64,000 nt of DNA from an uncultured Lachnospiraceae bacterium (GCA_930972465.1 CAKNHF010000003.1:1-64000); one strand, 5' to 3'. Positions 9,471-18,422 are shown, counted from the first letter of the stretch. Notes: generated from the letters alone by a model not told the origin. Numbers and translations: made by a program.

Positions 9471-9515
9471 AGAGGGGCGAAGGAAGCCTTCATAGATTCC
9501 TTCGCCCCTCTTCTG
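9471..9515. terminator. Bidirectional terminator between flavodoxin and trhA
   Basis: A 15-bp near-perfect stem, AGAGGGGCGAAGGAA (9471-9485) with its complement at 9497-9511, lies between two convergent genes. T-rich flanks are present on both strands. Confidence 0.85.
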
Positions 9516-9536
9516 TATGTCATCGGAAATTGCGTT

Positions 9537-10196
9537 TTACGGAAGAAGGAATGCATACATTACCACAAAATGGCAGGCGCTTCCTCCCATGACAAACAGG
9601 TGAAATATTTCGTGACTTCCGAAGTTTTTATGCCTGCTGTTGAAAATCGGAAGTTTAAGCGCATAGATAACACCGCCGACGGTATAAATGATACCCCCTG
9701 CCAGCAGCCATCCGAATGCTGCGGGAGACATATTGTTAAGGATCTGGGTAAATGCCAGTACGCAGGTCCATCCCATTCCAATGTAAAGTACGGAAGAAAC
9801 CCACTTCGGACAGTAGACCCAGAATGCCTTGATCAGGATACCGGCGATGGCGATCGCCCATACGATCGAGAGCAGGATGATTCCTGTCCGGCCTTTCAGG
9901 ACAATCAGGCATACCGGAGTATAGCTTCCGGCGATGAGAACGGAAATCATCATGTGATCGATTTTCTTGAGTATTGTGTTGACTTTCTCGGACACATCAA
10001 ATGTATGATAACTTGTACTCGCTGCATATAACAGGATCAGGCTCGCGGCGTAGATCGTAAGCGAGATGATATAGATACGACTGGGCTCGTGGGCTGCCTT
10101 GATCAGCAGAGGAACTGCAGCAAATATGGCCATCAGCATGCCGATGAAATGAGTTATCGCGCTTCCGGGCTCTTTAATGTGATGTCTTTTTTCCAT
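9537..10196 (-). CDS. trhA: PAQR-family membrane protein (hemolysin III / TrhA type)
   Basis: A seven-helix membrane protein of 219 residues. Family marks are SAITHFIGM near the N-terminus, TSYHTFDVSEKVN, and HEIFHLFVMGGSACHF in the last helix, which supply the conserved Ser, Asp and His residues thought to bind a metal. TrhA-type proteins influence membrane fluidity and energetics; haemolysis is a historical label. The start was taken at 10196 because GGGGAGGTGC lies just upstream; a longer frame from 10262 has no ribosome binding site. It is a single gene with its own terminator on the 3' side. Confidence 0.9.
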   Translation of the reverse strand: MEKRHHIKEPGSAITHFIGMLMAIFAAVPLLIKAAHEPSRIYIISLTIYAASLILLYAASTSYHTFDVSEKVNTILKKIDHMMISVLIAGSYTPVCLIVLKGRTGIILLSIVWAIAIAGILIKAFWVYCPKWVSSVLYIGMGWTCVLAFTQILNNMSPAAFGWLLAGGIIYTVGGVIYALKLPIFNSRHKNFGSHEIFHLFVMGGSACHFVVMYAFLLP

Positions 10197-10251
10197 AATA
10201 TATGCACCTCCCCAATGCATGGAACGATACGTGGTTTTTAAAACTACATTA

Positions 10252-10267
10252 AGTATATGCATATACT
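10252..10267. promoter_or_regulatory. 16-bp perfect palindrome upstream of trhA
   Basis: AGTATATGCATATACT is its own reverse complement and lies 56 bp before the trhA start, in the region where its promoter should be. It may be an operator for an unknown repressor, but an AT-rich palindrome of this length could also be chance. Confidence 0.3.
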
Positions 10268-10308
10268 ACAACATATATTCGCGAAAATCAACTATAAATT
10301 TGAACAAA

Positions 10309-10334
10309 GAAAAACCGGGTTTCCCCGGTTTTCT
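10309..10334 (-). terminator. Terminator after carbamate kinase
   Basis: AAAACCGGG (10311-10319) pairs with CCCGGTTTT (10324-10332). On the minus strand the hairpin is followed by TTTTTCTTT, which fits an intrinsic terminator for the gene to its right. Confidence 0.8.
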
Positions 10335-10344
10335 GGATGATTTG

Positions 10345-11277
10345 TCATCGGATGCACGTACCTGTTTTTCCTTTCAGTGCATCTTTTACTTTGTCGAAAG
10401 CAGTGATATAAGCGCACCTTCCTTCCCGCTGTTCGATGAATTCAACGGCTGCCCGGAATTTCGGAAGCATGTTATAGATTCCGAAATGTCCCTGCTCCAT
10501 GTAGGATTTCGCCTGATCTACAGTGATATTGTCCAGAGGCTGTTCGTCGGGCTGGCCGAGATTGATGCAGACTTTTTCCACATTCGTAAGAATGATGAGC
10601 ATATCGGCGTTGATGCCCTCTGCGAGTTTTCCTGCAGCGAGATCCTTCTCAATTACAGCGCTGGCGCCTTTCAGATGATTATCCTGTTCCAGGACAGGAA
10701 TACCGCCGCCTCCGGCTGCGATGACGATCTGATCGACATCCAGAAGCGCGTTTACTGCATCGAGCTCCACGATCTTTACCGGATTCGGGGCGGAGACAAC
10801 GCGGCGGAAGCCTTTTCCGGCTTCCTCTATGACATAGTTTCCTTTCCGTCTCTCTTCATTGGCCTCCTGGGCGTTCATATAACGGCCGAGAACCTTTGTG
10901 GGGGTGTAGAAAGCCTCATCATAGGGATCCACGATAACCTGTGTCAGAACAGTGCTTACCGTGCGGTATATGCCACGGTTCAGCAGTTCCTCGCGTATGC
11001 CGTTCTGGAGATCATATCCGATATATCCCTGGCTCATGGCAGAGCAGACAGACATGGGGCATGCGGTATACTCGGGATGTGCTTTCGCGAATTCGTTCAT
11101 GGCAGTATGAATCATGCCGACCTGGGGGGCATTGCTGTGGGTGATGGCGACCTGATATCCTTCTTCGATCAGATCCGCAATACATTTTGCAGTATGTTTT
11201 ACGGCAACTTTCTGTTCGGGAAGTGTGGTTCCCAGTGCCCGGTGTCCGAGGGCGACTACAACTCTCTTTTTCATCAT
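10345..11277 (-). CDS. arcC: Carbamate kinase
   Basis: A 310-residue amino-acid-kinase-fold enzyme that makes ATP from carbamoyl phosphate and ADP, giving ammonia and carbon dioxide. Diagnostic segments are VVVALGHRALG at the N-terminus, THSNAPQVGM, PMSVCSAMSQGYIGY, the nucleotide loop IAAGGGGIPV, and KVCINLGQPDEQPL near the end. The usual family reads ALGGNAL in the first glycine loop; here it is ALGHRAL, a visible deviation in a loop that contacts phosphate. No arginine deiminase or ornithine transcarbamylase gene adjoins it, so it may serve purine, allantoin or agmatine fermentation. A monocistronic unit with a terminator behind it. Confidence 0.93.
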   Translation of the reverse strand: MMKKRVVVALGHRALGTTLPEQKVAVKHTAKCIADLIEEGYQVAITHSNAPQVGMIHTAMNEFAKAHPEYTACPMSVCSAMSQGYIGYDLQNGIREELLNRGIYRTVSTVLTQVIVDPYDEAFYTPTKVLGRYMNAQEANEERRKGNYVIEEAGKGFRRVVSAPNPVKIVELDAVNALLDVDQIVIAAGGGGIPVLEQDNHLKGASAVIEKDLAAGKLAEGINADMLIILTNVEKVCINLGQPDEQPLDNITVDQAKSYMEQGHFGIYNMLPKFRAAVEFIEQREGRCAYITAFDKVKDALKGKTGTCIR

Positions 11278-11376
11278 ATCTATTTCCTTTCGCTTTGATT
11301 ATAGTGTTTTCAGACGTTATAAAAAGTTTACTATCATTTTGCATAAAAATCAACTGCGGCGTGGCTGATAAAGCGT

Positions 11377-12960
11377 TTATATATGTGTCAGCGCAAGGGC
11401 AATATCCGCTATGAACAGAACGGTGAGAACAAAACACAGCAGGAACCGCCAGATCTTCTTCAGTTTCAGAAAATGATCCGCGCACCTCGGCGCGATATAG
11501 TACAGGAAAGCACAACCGAAGAGTGCCACGCTTACGGATCCGCCTACATATACACGACCGCTCAGATTGAGAAAATATCCGCTGTAATCCCATGGCTGTA
11601 ATCCCAGGGCGGATTCAATGAGCAGGCTTGCGGCATATTCTTCCACTGTGTAAACAAGAAAATTCACCAGAAAGACAAGCACGGGCCTGTCGCTCAGTTT
11701 CTTGATAAACAGAATGATGATTGTACCGTAGATTCCGTAGAGAGGAAGCCACGGGAGGAACGGATCAAATGAGTCTGAAAGCGTACCGTTTGCCAGCAGG
11801 TGAACCGCCGTCTCCGCAAGCCATCCCAGAATGGAGAAAACGTGGAACAGGAACACCAGGGAAAGAAAGTCATATTTTCTTACGGCTCTGGCCGGTGAGC
11901 GGACCGCCTTGAATGGGGGCTGCACAGAGAACAGGAAAACCGGATACTGTTCCGGATTGAAATAAGAGATCTTCGTATAGGGTCCTCTTGAGTCATCATA
12001 GAGCGCTTTGCTTATCAGAAGTTCATCTTCCGAGGGAACATGCTCCAGATAGGAGTCATTCAGAAATTCATATCTGGGAGAACGCGAGAGTACATAGTTT
12101 CTTCGGAGCGTCAGATACAGTTCGGCTTCACTTGCAGACATATAAGGGTTTACAAATACAAGATCCAGGATACCGAAGGTGAGCAGCGAGAGGAGCTTCC
12201 ATCCGATAAAAGAAACATGCATCTTAAACATTTTCCATTTGCTGTGCTGCATCAGCTGACGGGACAGAAAGAAGGCATCTCTGCGGCTGATTTTCGGGTT
12301 TTCCGCCAGTATAAACGGAATCATGCGGTATTCATAATACTTGATGACGCCGCCGACTATTGTGAGCCCCCACAGCAGCTGAAAGACAGTACGGCAGAAC
12401 AGGATCCAGGCAGGTCCGGCGATACAGCGCAGTTTATACAGAAAAAAGATCTTGGAGATGGGAGCCTGTCTGTAGCTGTGTGCTTCCAGAAAATAACGTC
12501 TTTCACCCACAAGGAGCATATTGCTGATAAAAAAATGATACAGAAGGGAGACAATGACTCCCAAAATCAGGAGAAAAGTGGAAATGTCCCAGCTTTCGGT
12601 CAGAAAATTATTAACGGCGCGGAGCAGGGAGAAAAAGGCCGATGTGCTCGTGGATCCGAGATCTACGAGGATGTCAGCGAGAAAGGAAGCGGGGGAAGCC
12701 ATAAAATCCGAGATAAATGTGCCGTGGAAAAGACGGCGGACAATCTCTGTGATCACTTCGGAATTTGTATCTTCAGAGGCAAAAGGAGCGCTTACCCGGC
12801 GCTCGATGGATGGAATCAGAGCCTGAGAACCGAGAAAAGTTGTGGAAGAAGGGTATGCGCCGGCAAGCATGGCGGCGAGAAAGCAGACGGAGATCATTCG
12901 CCAGTAATTCTGTTTCATGGATATGCGGGCTTTCTTTTTCATTACTTTTCTTTTCCACAT
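11377..12960 (-). CDS. DUF975 + CmpB-type (PF06541) integral membrane protein
   Basis: A 527-residue polytopic membrane protein with two parts. Residues 1 to about 330 match the DUF975 pattern of spaced helices with an amphipathic, Arg-rich loop. Residues about 360-527 match the putative ABC-transporter type IV (CmpB) family, with LGWLAETAVHL, WLPLYGIYGT, EEYAASLLIESALG, PWDYSGYFLNLSGRV and FGCAFLYYIAP. Fusion of the two is unusual, since each is normally a separate protein. Function is unknown. GGGAGGC lies 8 bp before ATG 12960, and a well-spaced promoter is at 12994-13022. Confidence 0.75.
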   Translation of the reverse strand: MWKRKVMKKKARISMKQNYWRMISVCFLAAMLAGAYPSSTTFLGSQALIPSIERRVSAPFASEDTNSEVITEIVRRLFHGTFISDFMASPASFLADILVDLGSTSTSAFFSLLRAVNNFLTESWDISTFLLILGVIVSLLYHFFISNMLLVGERRYFLEAHSYRQAPISKIFFLYKLRCIAGPAWILFCRTVFQLLWGLTIVGGVIKYYEYRMIPFILAENPKISRRDAFFLSRQLMQHSKWKMFKMHVSFIGWKLLSLLTFGILDLVFVNPYMSASEAELYLTLRRNYVLSRSPRYEFLNDSYLEHVPSEDELLISKALYDDSRGPYTKISYFNPEQYPVFLFSVQPPFKAVRSPARAVRKYDFLSLVFLFHVFSILGWLAETAVHLLANGTLSDSFDPFLPWLPLYGIYGTIIILFIKKLSDRPVLVFLVNFLVYTVEEYAASLLIESALGLQPWDYSGYFLNLSGRVYVGGSVSVALFGCAFLYYIAPRCADHFLKLKKIWRFLLCFVLTVLFIADIALALTHI

Positions 12961-12993
12961 GATGTATGCCTCCCAAAAATCCCATAATACTAT

Positions 12994-13022
12994 ATTATAA
13001 AATAGATGACCCGGATTTGCAA
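12994..13022 (-). promoter_or_regulatory. Sigma-A promoter of the DUF975/CmpB gene
   Basis: On the minus strand TTGCAA (13017-13022) and TATAAT (12994-12999) are separated by exactly 17 bp, 34 bp upstream of the start codon. Confidence 0.7.
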
Positions 13023-13139
13023 TCTGCTGTTTGACGGCGCGGTTTTCTTCTGAAAGGTACCGTTATTCTGCGGGAATATGCTGAAACTATCTGAACGGGA
13101 GAACGGAAGCATGTTCCGAACAGATCTGTCCGGGCAGAA

Positions 13140-13174
13140 AAATGTGAGGCCTCTGCCTGTACGGCAAAGACCTC
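13140..13174 (-). terminator. Terminator after the small membrane protein gene
   Basis: A 12-bp stem (13146-13157 with 13163-13174, three G-U pairs, 5-nt loop) is followed on the minus strand by ACATTTTTC. Confidence 0.7.
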
Positions 13175-13238
13175 ATATATGTTTTATCCGGCAGTTCCTG
13201 ATCAGGTGACCCGTCTCATCCCGCGGGCCGTCCGGGGA

Positions 13239-13616
13239 TCATTCGGACTGATATACTCCCCAAATGTACAGAACCGGAAGAATCAGGTCGAAAATATACA
13301 GGAAGGAGAAGCCGGATGATATGGATGCATAGACAAGGTTGGCAACGACTAGGATACACCAGATCACACCAAATACAAATACGGATTTTCTTGATTTGTA
13401 CATGACTCCTGCGATTCCCGCCGCAAGTTCGAAGCATGCGAATACGAGAGCCCACACGTAGTACAATGTCGTCGGCGGAGTCATGCCGAGCATTTCATAC
13501 GACTGGTTCACAATATCCTTCATAAGGAATGACAGTATGCCGCTGAGTACGGCCAGGGCACCGACTACAATAACGATGATGGATACGACGTGTAATAATT
13601 TGCTTTTTCTTTTCAT
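13239..13616 (-). CDS. Small four-helix membrane protein, unknown function
   Basis: 125 residues with four predicted membrane spans: VVSIIVIVVGALAVLSGI, YVWALVFACFELAAGIAG, FVFGVIWCILVVANLVYA and FLYIFDLILPVLYIWGV. No catalytic or binding motif is visible. The layout resembles small DoxX-like or DUF membrane proteins of Clostridia, but I do not recognise the family. The start at 13616 is set by GAGGAGGAG 7 bp upstream; the longer frame from 13673 has no site. It lies downstream of the MacAB-type set on the same strand, 75 bp from the permease stop, and may be read with it. Confidence 0.65.
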   Translation of the reverse strand: MKRKSKLLHVVSIIVIVVGALAVLSGILSFLMKDIVNQSYEMLGMTPPTTLYYVWALVFACFELAAGIAGVMYKSRKSVFVFGVIWCILVVANLVYASISSGFSFLYIFDLILPVLYIWGVYQSE

Positions 13617-13691
13617 AGGATGCTCCTCCTCATAAAATAAATATGTTGTTTCTGGCGTGACATACATTTCCATCAGCCTGAGGCAAGTATA

Positions 13692-14930
13692 TCACATCCG
13701 GCGCAGCGCTTCAATCGGACTGAGCTGCGCCGCTTTTCTTGCGGGATAGATCCCGAAGATAATCCCGACTCCGCAGGAGAACAGTGTGGCAACGATCACC
13801 GCGGGCAGAGACAGGGAAGCGTGGATCCCTCCCACTTCCAGCGCGCTGATCAGCGCGGTCAGTCCGCCGCCGAGCAGGATCCCGATGATACCGCCCATAC
13901 CTGAGATGATGGCGGATTCACACAGAAACTGGGCGATGATGGATCCCGTCCGGGCACCGAGCGCCTTGCGGATTCCGATTTCCCTCGTCCGTTCCGTGAC
14001 GGAGACAAGCATGATGTTCATGACTCCGATACCGCCTACGACCAGAGAGATCGCCGCGACCAGAGCGACGAAAGCCGTGACGCCGTCCATGACCGCTCCC
14101 ATCATATCGGAGAGATCTACCGGGCGCTGCTGCATAAACGGCGCATCTCCCAGATCCTGGTGCCGGGAGCCGAGAAGCCGGACCGCTGTCTCAGCAATAT
14201 GGGATGCGCTGTCAGTATCTGCGGCGGTCAGGGAGATCGACGAAAATCCTTCAACAGGCTGACCGAAAGCCTCTGAGAGCGTATAGGGGATTTCGATGGA
14301 GATGGATTCAGGCATTCCCATTGACTGGTAGGCTGCCTCTACTTCCATCATATCGGCAGATGTTTCCCGGATTCCCAGTATGGTAACTTCCTGGATTCCG
14401 CTGTCAATGGCAAGCTCGAAGCTCATCCCCACCACATTGGTATTACCGAAGAGATACCGGGCGGTCAGCTCATCGATGACGCAGACCGGCCTGCCGCTGT
14501 CCATATCGTTCTCTGTAAAGTAATTTCCTTTTACAAGAGAAGATGAGTACTGGGCATTCTCATAATCCGGAGTCGTCATCGTGACATAAGCGTCGAATGT
14601 TCCTTTTCGCGTCGTACATTTGCCGGTCGTCATCTGATATGCGGTAATGTTTTCGACGGAACTGCCGAAAGTATCTCCGAGGAAAGCGATATCTTCGCCG
14701 GTAATGACCTGCGTGTCCGTAACTTCCTCTGTATTTACCTGTACGGTTACGGTGTTTGTCTGCTGGTTTGTGGCATTCACCACATCATTTTTCAGCCCGT
14801 TTCCTATGGAGACGATGGTAACCACGGAAGTGATGCCGATAATGATTCCCAGCATGGTGAGAAAAGACCGCCCTTTGTTGGCGCGGATGTTGTCCAGCGC
14901 CATTTTTATATATTCCAAAAACTGTCCCAT
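13692..14930 (-). CDS. MacB-type ABC transporter permease (FtsX fold)
   Basis: 412 residues: one N-terminal helix ([20 protein letters not shown]), a large extracytoplasmic MacB core domain (about residues 45-275), and three C-terminal FtsX helices with the marker [17 protein letters not shown] at the cytosolic loop. This architecture is that of mechanotransmission permeases that do not move substrate through the membrane but drive an extracellular step. It is followed by the adaptor and ATPase genes (16-bp and about 50-bp gaps), forming a MacAB/YknXYZ-like efflux unit. Substrate unknown; macrolides, peptides and toxins are known cargoes in the family. Confidence 0.9.
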   Translation of the reverse strand: MGQFLEYIKMALDNIRANKGRSFLTMLGIIIGITSVVTIVSIGNGLKNDVVNATNQQTNTVTVQVNTEEVTDTQVITGEDIAFLGDTFGSSVENITAYQMTTGKCTTRKGTFDAYVTMTTPDYENAQYSSSLVKGNYFTENDMDSGRPVCVIDELTARYLFGNTNVVGMSFELAIDSGIQEVTILGIRETSADMMEVEAAYQSMGMPESISIEIPYTLSEAFGQPVEGFSSISLTAADTDSASHIAETAVRLLGSRHQDLGDAPFMQQRPVDLSDMMGAVMDGVTAFVALVAAISLVVGGIGVMNIMLVSVTERTREIGIRKALGARTGSIIAQFLCESAIISGMGGIIGILLGGGLTALISALEVGGIHASLSLPAVIVATLFSCGVGIIFGIYPARKAAQLSPIEALRRM

Positions 14931-14946
14931 ATGTCATAACCCCGCT

Positions 14947-16695
14947 TTACTCTTCAGACTGCCCGGATGATGTTTCCTGCGGGATCGCGCGCATTCCCGG
15001 TTCAATATCCACGTTCAGGTCGCTTACGACCTGATCGCCTTCTTTAAGACCGCTTACGATCTCGACCTCTGTGGCAGAGGAAGTTCCCAGTTCTACAGGC
15101 TGTTGTTTCACAATGCCGTTCTCAATAATATATACGAAGTCTCCGTCTGTGGAAGCGTTTACTACTTCAGTCGGGACAACGAGGACGTCTTTTGATTCGG
15201 CCACGGTCATGCGGACTTTGGCTGTGGCGCCGATGCAGATGTTTTCATCGGGATTGTTGATATGTATCCGGGCGCCGATAACCGGTGTGCCGCTGGCGTT
15301 CTGTACGGCAATATTATCTACGGATGTCAGCGTTCCTTCGTAAGCGCTGTCGCCTACGGTAACATTGACCGCAGTCCCGGTCTTCATTTTCCCGTAATCA
15401 TCAGGCGAGACCTCGATACGAACCCGGACCTTTTCCATACTTGCAATGGAAAACAGAGCAGCGCCCTGGGTCGCGCTGTTGGTCTGAAGGGAATCCACGG
15501 AAGCAATGACGCCGTCCATATCTGCTTTCATTCCTTCCCGCCCTTTCTCAAGAAGCTCTTCAGGAGTGAGGGCAGTAAGCTCTGCAAGATTGTCGCTGAT
15601 ATCCAGGCTTTCGGATTCGGCTGCTGTCATGCCTGTCTCTGCCGCGGGAGCATTCGCCGCCTGCCAGGCCGCCTGCCATTCGGCGTATTTGGCATCGTAC
15701 TGAGCCTTTAGCCCGGAATAGCCGGCATCGTCCACATCAGCTGTGGAGGCGCTGAGGGCCTGCAGTTCTCCGGTGGCTTTGCTGACGGCTGCCTGAGCCT
15801 CGTTGCGTGCGGCAACGGCGGCGTCGTAAGCTTCGAATACCGGCTGAAGGTCGGCGATCGTCTTGTTCTGCTCATCCGTGCGTTCTGCTTCGGGTGTGTT
15901 CAGAGCGGCGTCAAGATCGGCACGCCGGCCTGCATATCCCGAGTCGGTGGAATCGATGATGGACTGATTGGCATTTACAATTTCCTGATTCCGGTCGATA
16001 ATGTCCTGCAGCTCTTCGGCCCTTGCCTGGATCGACGCGGCCTGCGCGCCTGCCGCCTCAAGGTTCGCCTGGTACTGGGCATAGGCAGCGTCCACCTGTT
16101 CCGCCAGTGCGTTGACTTCATCCGCCAGTGCGTTGGCCTGTTCGGCTGCCTGGGCGGAAGCGGCGTCGGCCGCTTCAACAGCCCGTGCATTCTGCGCCCG
16201 GGTTGCCTCGGAGGCCTTCAGGCTGGACTGGAGAGTAAGCTGTGCCTGCTCATTGTCCCGCTCCAGATTTGTCGTGTCAAATGTAACAAGCAGATCTCCT
16301 GATCGGACAGTCTGCCCGACGACGGCTTTGCAGTCTTTGATCGGAGCAGTGACCGGAGAGTAATAGGTTTTTGTGTTTTCACTTTCTATGACGCCGCTGG
16401 AATTATAAATCTCCTGTACCGTTCCTCTGGTCACCTCGGTTACTTCCAGAACAGTTCCCGCATCGGTCTTGTCGCCTCCGGCGATCAGGGACAGGCCGTA
16501 TGCACCGGCAATGACAACTATGAGGATGGGAACGATGACCCATGCGGGCAGCTTTTTCTTTGGCGTTTTCCCGCCGTCTGATCCTTCATCCGGATTCTCG
16601 TCCAGAAGATCGATATCGTCTGTGATTTCTGTATCTGAACCGGTCAGGATATCCGGTTCTCTGTCTGATGCATGCTTTTTCTTTTTTGAAAACAT
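14947..16695 (-). CDS. HlyD/MacA-type membrane fusion (adaptor) protein
   Basis: 582 residues. An acidic cytosolic leader is followed by one helix (LPAWVIVPILIVVIAGAYG, residues about 50-69), then half a lipoyl motif (YYSPVTAPIKDCKAVVGQTV), a very long Ala/Gln/Glu-rich coiled-coil hairpin (about residues 150-360), the second lipoyl half (MDGVIASVDSLQTNS), a beta-barrel and a membrane-proximal domain. In Gram-positives such proteins link an FtsX permease to the cell envelope. The hairpin is about twice the length seen in B. subtilis YknX-like proteins. Encoded between ATPase and permease in one operon. Confidence 0.9.
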   Translation of the reverse strand: MFSKKKKHASDREPDILTGSDTEITDDIDLLDENPDEGSDGGKTPKKKLPAWVIVPILIVVIAGAYGLSLIAGGDKTDAGTVLEVTEVTRGTVQEIYNSSGVIESENTKTYYSPVTAPIKDCKAVVGQTVRSGDLLVTFDTTNLERDNEQAQLTLQSSLKASEATRAQNARAVEAADAASAQAAEQANALADEVNALAEQVDAAYAQYQANLEAAGAQAASIQARAEELQDIIDRNQEIVNANQSIIDSTDSGYAGRRADLDAALNTPEAERTDEQNKTIADLQPVFEAYDAAVAARNEAQAAVSKATGELQALSASTADVDDAGYSGLKAQYDAKYAEWQAAWQAANAPAAETGMTAAESESLDISDNLAELTALTPEELLEKGREGMKADMDGVIASVDSLQTNSATQGAALFSIASMEKVRVRIEVSPDDYGKMKTGTAVNVTVGDSAYEGTLTSVDNIAVQNASGTPVIGARIHINNPDENICIGATAKVRMTVAESKDVLVVPTEVVNASTDGDFVYIIENGIVKQQPVELGTSSATEVEIVSGLKEGDQVVSDLNVDIEPGMRAIPQETSSGQSEE

Positions 16696-16743
16696 GTTTA
16701 TTGCCTCTCTTTCCCCATGATAATGATTTTGGTCTGGTGAAGT

Positions 16744-17442
16744 TTATTCCTGATACGGTATCTGTATCTCATCGGACTCGACCCTGCCGTCCATAATGCG
16801 GATCACGCGGTTGACCTGACGCGCGATGTCATCGTCGTGAGTGATGATGATAACGGTCCGGCCATTTCCATGAAGTTCTTTCAGGATATCCATGATCTCG
16901 ACTGTGGATCTGCTGTCAAGATTTCCGGTCGGCTCGTCGGCGAGTATGATAGGCGGCTGCGCCGCGATTGCGCGTGCTACGGCAACTCTCTGCTGCTGAC
17001 CGCCGGACAGCTCGCTGGGCCGGTGCTTCAGCCGCTTCCCGAGCCCTACTTTCTTCAGCGCCTGTACTGCGATGCGGCGTCGTTTCTGTTTCCCGATTCC
17101 ACGGTAAATCAGTGGAAGTTCCACATTTCCCACTGCATCCAGATTGGCGATCAGATTGAATCCCTGAAAAATGAATCCGATCTTCCGGTTCCGGATGTCA
17201 GAGAGCTGATTGTCGGAAAGTCCGGACACATCCCGCCCTTCCAGATAATAGTGGCCGGTTGTGGGAGTGTCCAGGCATCCCAGCATGTTCATCAGCGTGG
17301 ACTTGCCGGAACCGGAATGTCCGACAATCGCTACAAACTCTCCCCGGTCGATCGTGAGGCTGATACCGTCCAGCGCCCGGACTTCGTTTTCCCCGGGATT
17401 GTAGATCTTATGGAGGCTGTCAACCCTGATTAGTGGTTCCAT
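16744..17442 (-). CDS. MacB/LolD-type ABC transporter ATPase
   Basis: 232 residues with Walker A GHSGSGKST, Q-loop FIFQGFNLI, signature LSGGQQQR, Walker B IILADEPTGNLDS and H-loop ITHDD. This is the free-standing ATPase of the LolD/MacB class, which works with the FtsX permease and HlyD-like adaptor encoded just downstream. It is the first gene of that operon. The start is set at 17442 because AAAGGAGATC lies 6 bp upstream; a longer frame from 17493 would read through the palindromic operator and has no ribosome binding site. Confidence 0.92.
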   Translation of the reverse strand: MEPLIRVDSLHKIYNPGENEVRALDGISLTIDRGEFVAIVGHSGSGKSTLMNMLGCLDTPTTGHYYLEGRDVSGLSDNQLSDIRNRKIGFIFQGFNLIANLDAVGNVELPLIYRGIGKQKRRRIAVQALKKVGLGKRLKHRPSELSGGQQQRVAVARAIAAQPPIILADEPTGNLDSRSTVEIMDILKELHGNGRTVIIITHDDDIARQVNRVIRIMDGRVESDEIQIPYQE

Positions 17443-17465
17443 TTGTTGATCTCCTTTGACTGTCA

Positions 17466-17518
17466 ATATTATTGTATTAGTTGAATAATACAATAATATA
17501 GTGCGGGAGAAAAGTCAA
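17466..17518 (-). promoter_or_regulatory. Promoter/operator of the MacAB-type operon with a 14-bp-arm palindrome
   Basis: Perfect inverted repeat with arms 17466-17479 and 17486-17499 (ATATTATTGTATTA and complement, 6-bp spacer GTTGAA). On the minus strand TTGACT (17513-17518) precedes it at the right distance for a -35 element, so the palindrome covers the -10/start region. That is a typical repressor operator position. No regulator gene adjoins it. Confidence 0.6.
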
Positions 17519-17582
17519 TAGTATCAGAAAGAATTTATCGCGACAGACGCAACATTTTAAAAAAGAAGCAAGACACAGAGAA

Positions 17583-17611
17583 AGCCATGCACATCAGGGG
17601 TGCATGGCTTC
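17583..17611 (-). terminator. Terminator overlapping the end of the DUF3783 gene
   Basis: AGCCATGCAC pairs with GTGCATGGCT around a short loop holding the stop codon. On the minus strand a T-rich tract follows. Confidence 0.6.
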
Positions 17612-17968
17612 GTGTTCACGCCGGATCTCGGTAAAGCAGTCCGGCGCGGTCCAACGGCTGTTTGTCGGCGTCAGGACCGCCTTGTACGGGAAGGGGCCGG
17701 CGCCGCATTTCCGCAGGGAGGCAAGCACCTGTTCCAGCCGGCTGTCGCTGAAGTTGCAGAATACAAACAGTGTGTCCGGAAGTTCCCCGCCTTCATATTT
17801 CCCTTCTGCCGGCGGAATGTCACGGATTCCGGCAAGAACGCCCAGAGGCTGATTGTAGTCCTCCGTCGGAACACGCTTCAGGCGGATGTGGTGTGGAAAA
17901 AGCGCCATCTCGATTTTCAGAAGACGTTCCTTTTCCGGTGCGTTGAATAATAACACGGTTTCTTTCAT
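17594..17968 (-). CDS. DUF3783 family protein
   Basis: A 124-residue soluble protein starting MKETVLLFNAP, with the family's central strand DTLFVFCNFSD and the late PYKAVLTPTNSRW segment. DUF3783 proteins are small Firmicutes proteins of unknown function, often single genes. AGGAGA lies about 10 bp upstream of the start. The 3' end of the gene overlaps its own terminator hairpin (17583-17611). No partner is evident. Confidence 0.75.
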   Translation of the reverse strand: MKETVLLFNAPEKERLLKIEMALFPHHIRLKRVPTEDYNQPLGVLAGIRDIPPAEGKYEGGELPDTLFVFCNFSDSRLEQVLASLRKCGAGPFPYKAVLTPTNSRWTAPDCFTEIRREHEAMHP

Positions 17969-18045
17969 GGTATATGATTCTCCTGTTCTGATATATTCGG
18001 TATCTATTGTAATCCAGATGAAGAGAAAAGGGAAGGATATTTATC

Positions 18046-18110
18046 GGAATATTCTGATAATTTGAAGCAAAGGGGCCTGACCCCTTTGCTTCAAATTGTC
18101 AGAACATTCC
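18046..18110. repeat. Long perfect-stem hairpin, copy 1 of a dispersed GGGGTCAGGCCCC element
   Basis: Arms of 30 nt (18046-18075 and 18081-18110) pair with one mismatch and one G-U around a CCTGA loop; the core is AAAGGGG-CCTGA-CCCCTTT. A second element with the same core and the same distal CAGAATATTC block occurs at 35802-35843. It lies between the divergent DUF3783 and ylmC genes. There is no T-tract, so it is not an ordinary terminator. Confidence 0.7.
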
Positions 18111-18153
18111 GGAGGGAAACGCATATACTGTCTGTATAACGGGGGTGTCTGGT

Positions 18154-18408
18154 ATGCGGATCTGTGAACTGAGAGACAAGGAGGTTATCAATATATGCAG
18201 CGGCAGGCGGCTGGGGTGCGTGGCGGATGTGGAGATCAATATCCACTGCGGAGAGGTCGAGGCCATTGTTATTCCGGGACCGGGAAAACTGGGCGGATTC
18301 TTCGGGACGGACTGTGAGTATGTGATTCCGTTCGGGTGTATCAGGAAGATTGGCCCGGATATTATTCTTGTTGAAATACAGGAAGAAAAGTTTTTGCAAA
18401 AGTTTTAG
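18154..18408 (+). CDS. YlmC/YmxH family PRC-barrel sporulation protein
   Basis: 84 residues. A PRC-barrel fold with the family hallmarks MRICELRDKEVINICSGRRL at the N-terminus, then GCVADVEI, IPGPGKLGGFFG and IPFGCIRKIGPDIILVEI. Members are induced in sporulation in Bacillus and Clostridia; the molecular role is not settled. ATG 18154 is preferred because GGGGGTG lies 6 bp before it; an in-frame GTG at 18145 is part of that site. It lies directly upstream of nrdR, an arrangement seen in related Clostridia, and its last codons contain the nrdR promoter. Confidence 0.88.
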   Translation: MRICELRDKEVINICSGRRLGCVADVEINIHCGEVEAIVIPGPGKLGGFFGTDCEYVIPFGCIRKIGPDIILVEIQEEKFLQKF

Positions 18409-18422
18409 ATGTTGTGTATAAT
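18394..18422 (+). promoter_or_regulatory. Sigma-A promoter of nrdR
   Basis: TTGCAA (18394-18399), 17-bp spacer, TATAAT (18417-18422), 31 bp upstream of the nrdR start and overlapping the 3' end of the YlmC gene. Confidence 0.75.

Noticed and set aside
10219..11298. A 359-codon plus-strand frame opposite carbamate kinase
   Set aside because: Antisense to arcC, which has all family motifs. The frame has no homology-like features and covers the arcC terminator.
18145..18153. GTG 18145 as start of the YlmC gene
   Set aside because: The GTG is part of the GGGGGTG ribosome binding site; ATG 18154 has correct spacing and matches the family's MRI start.
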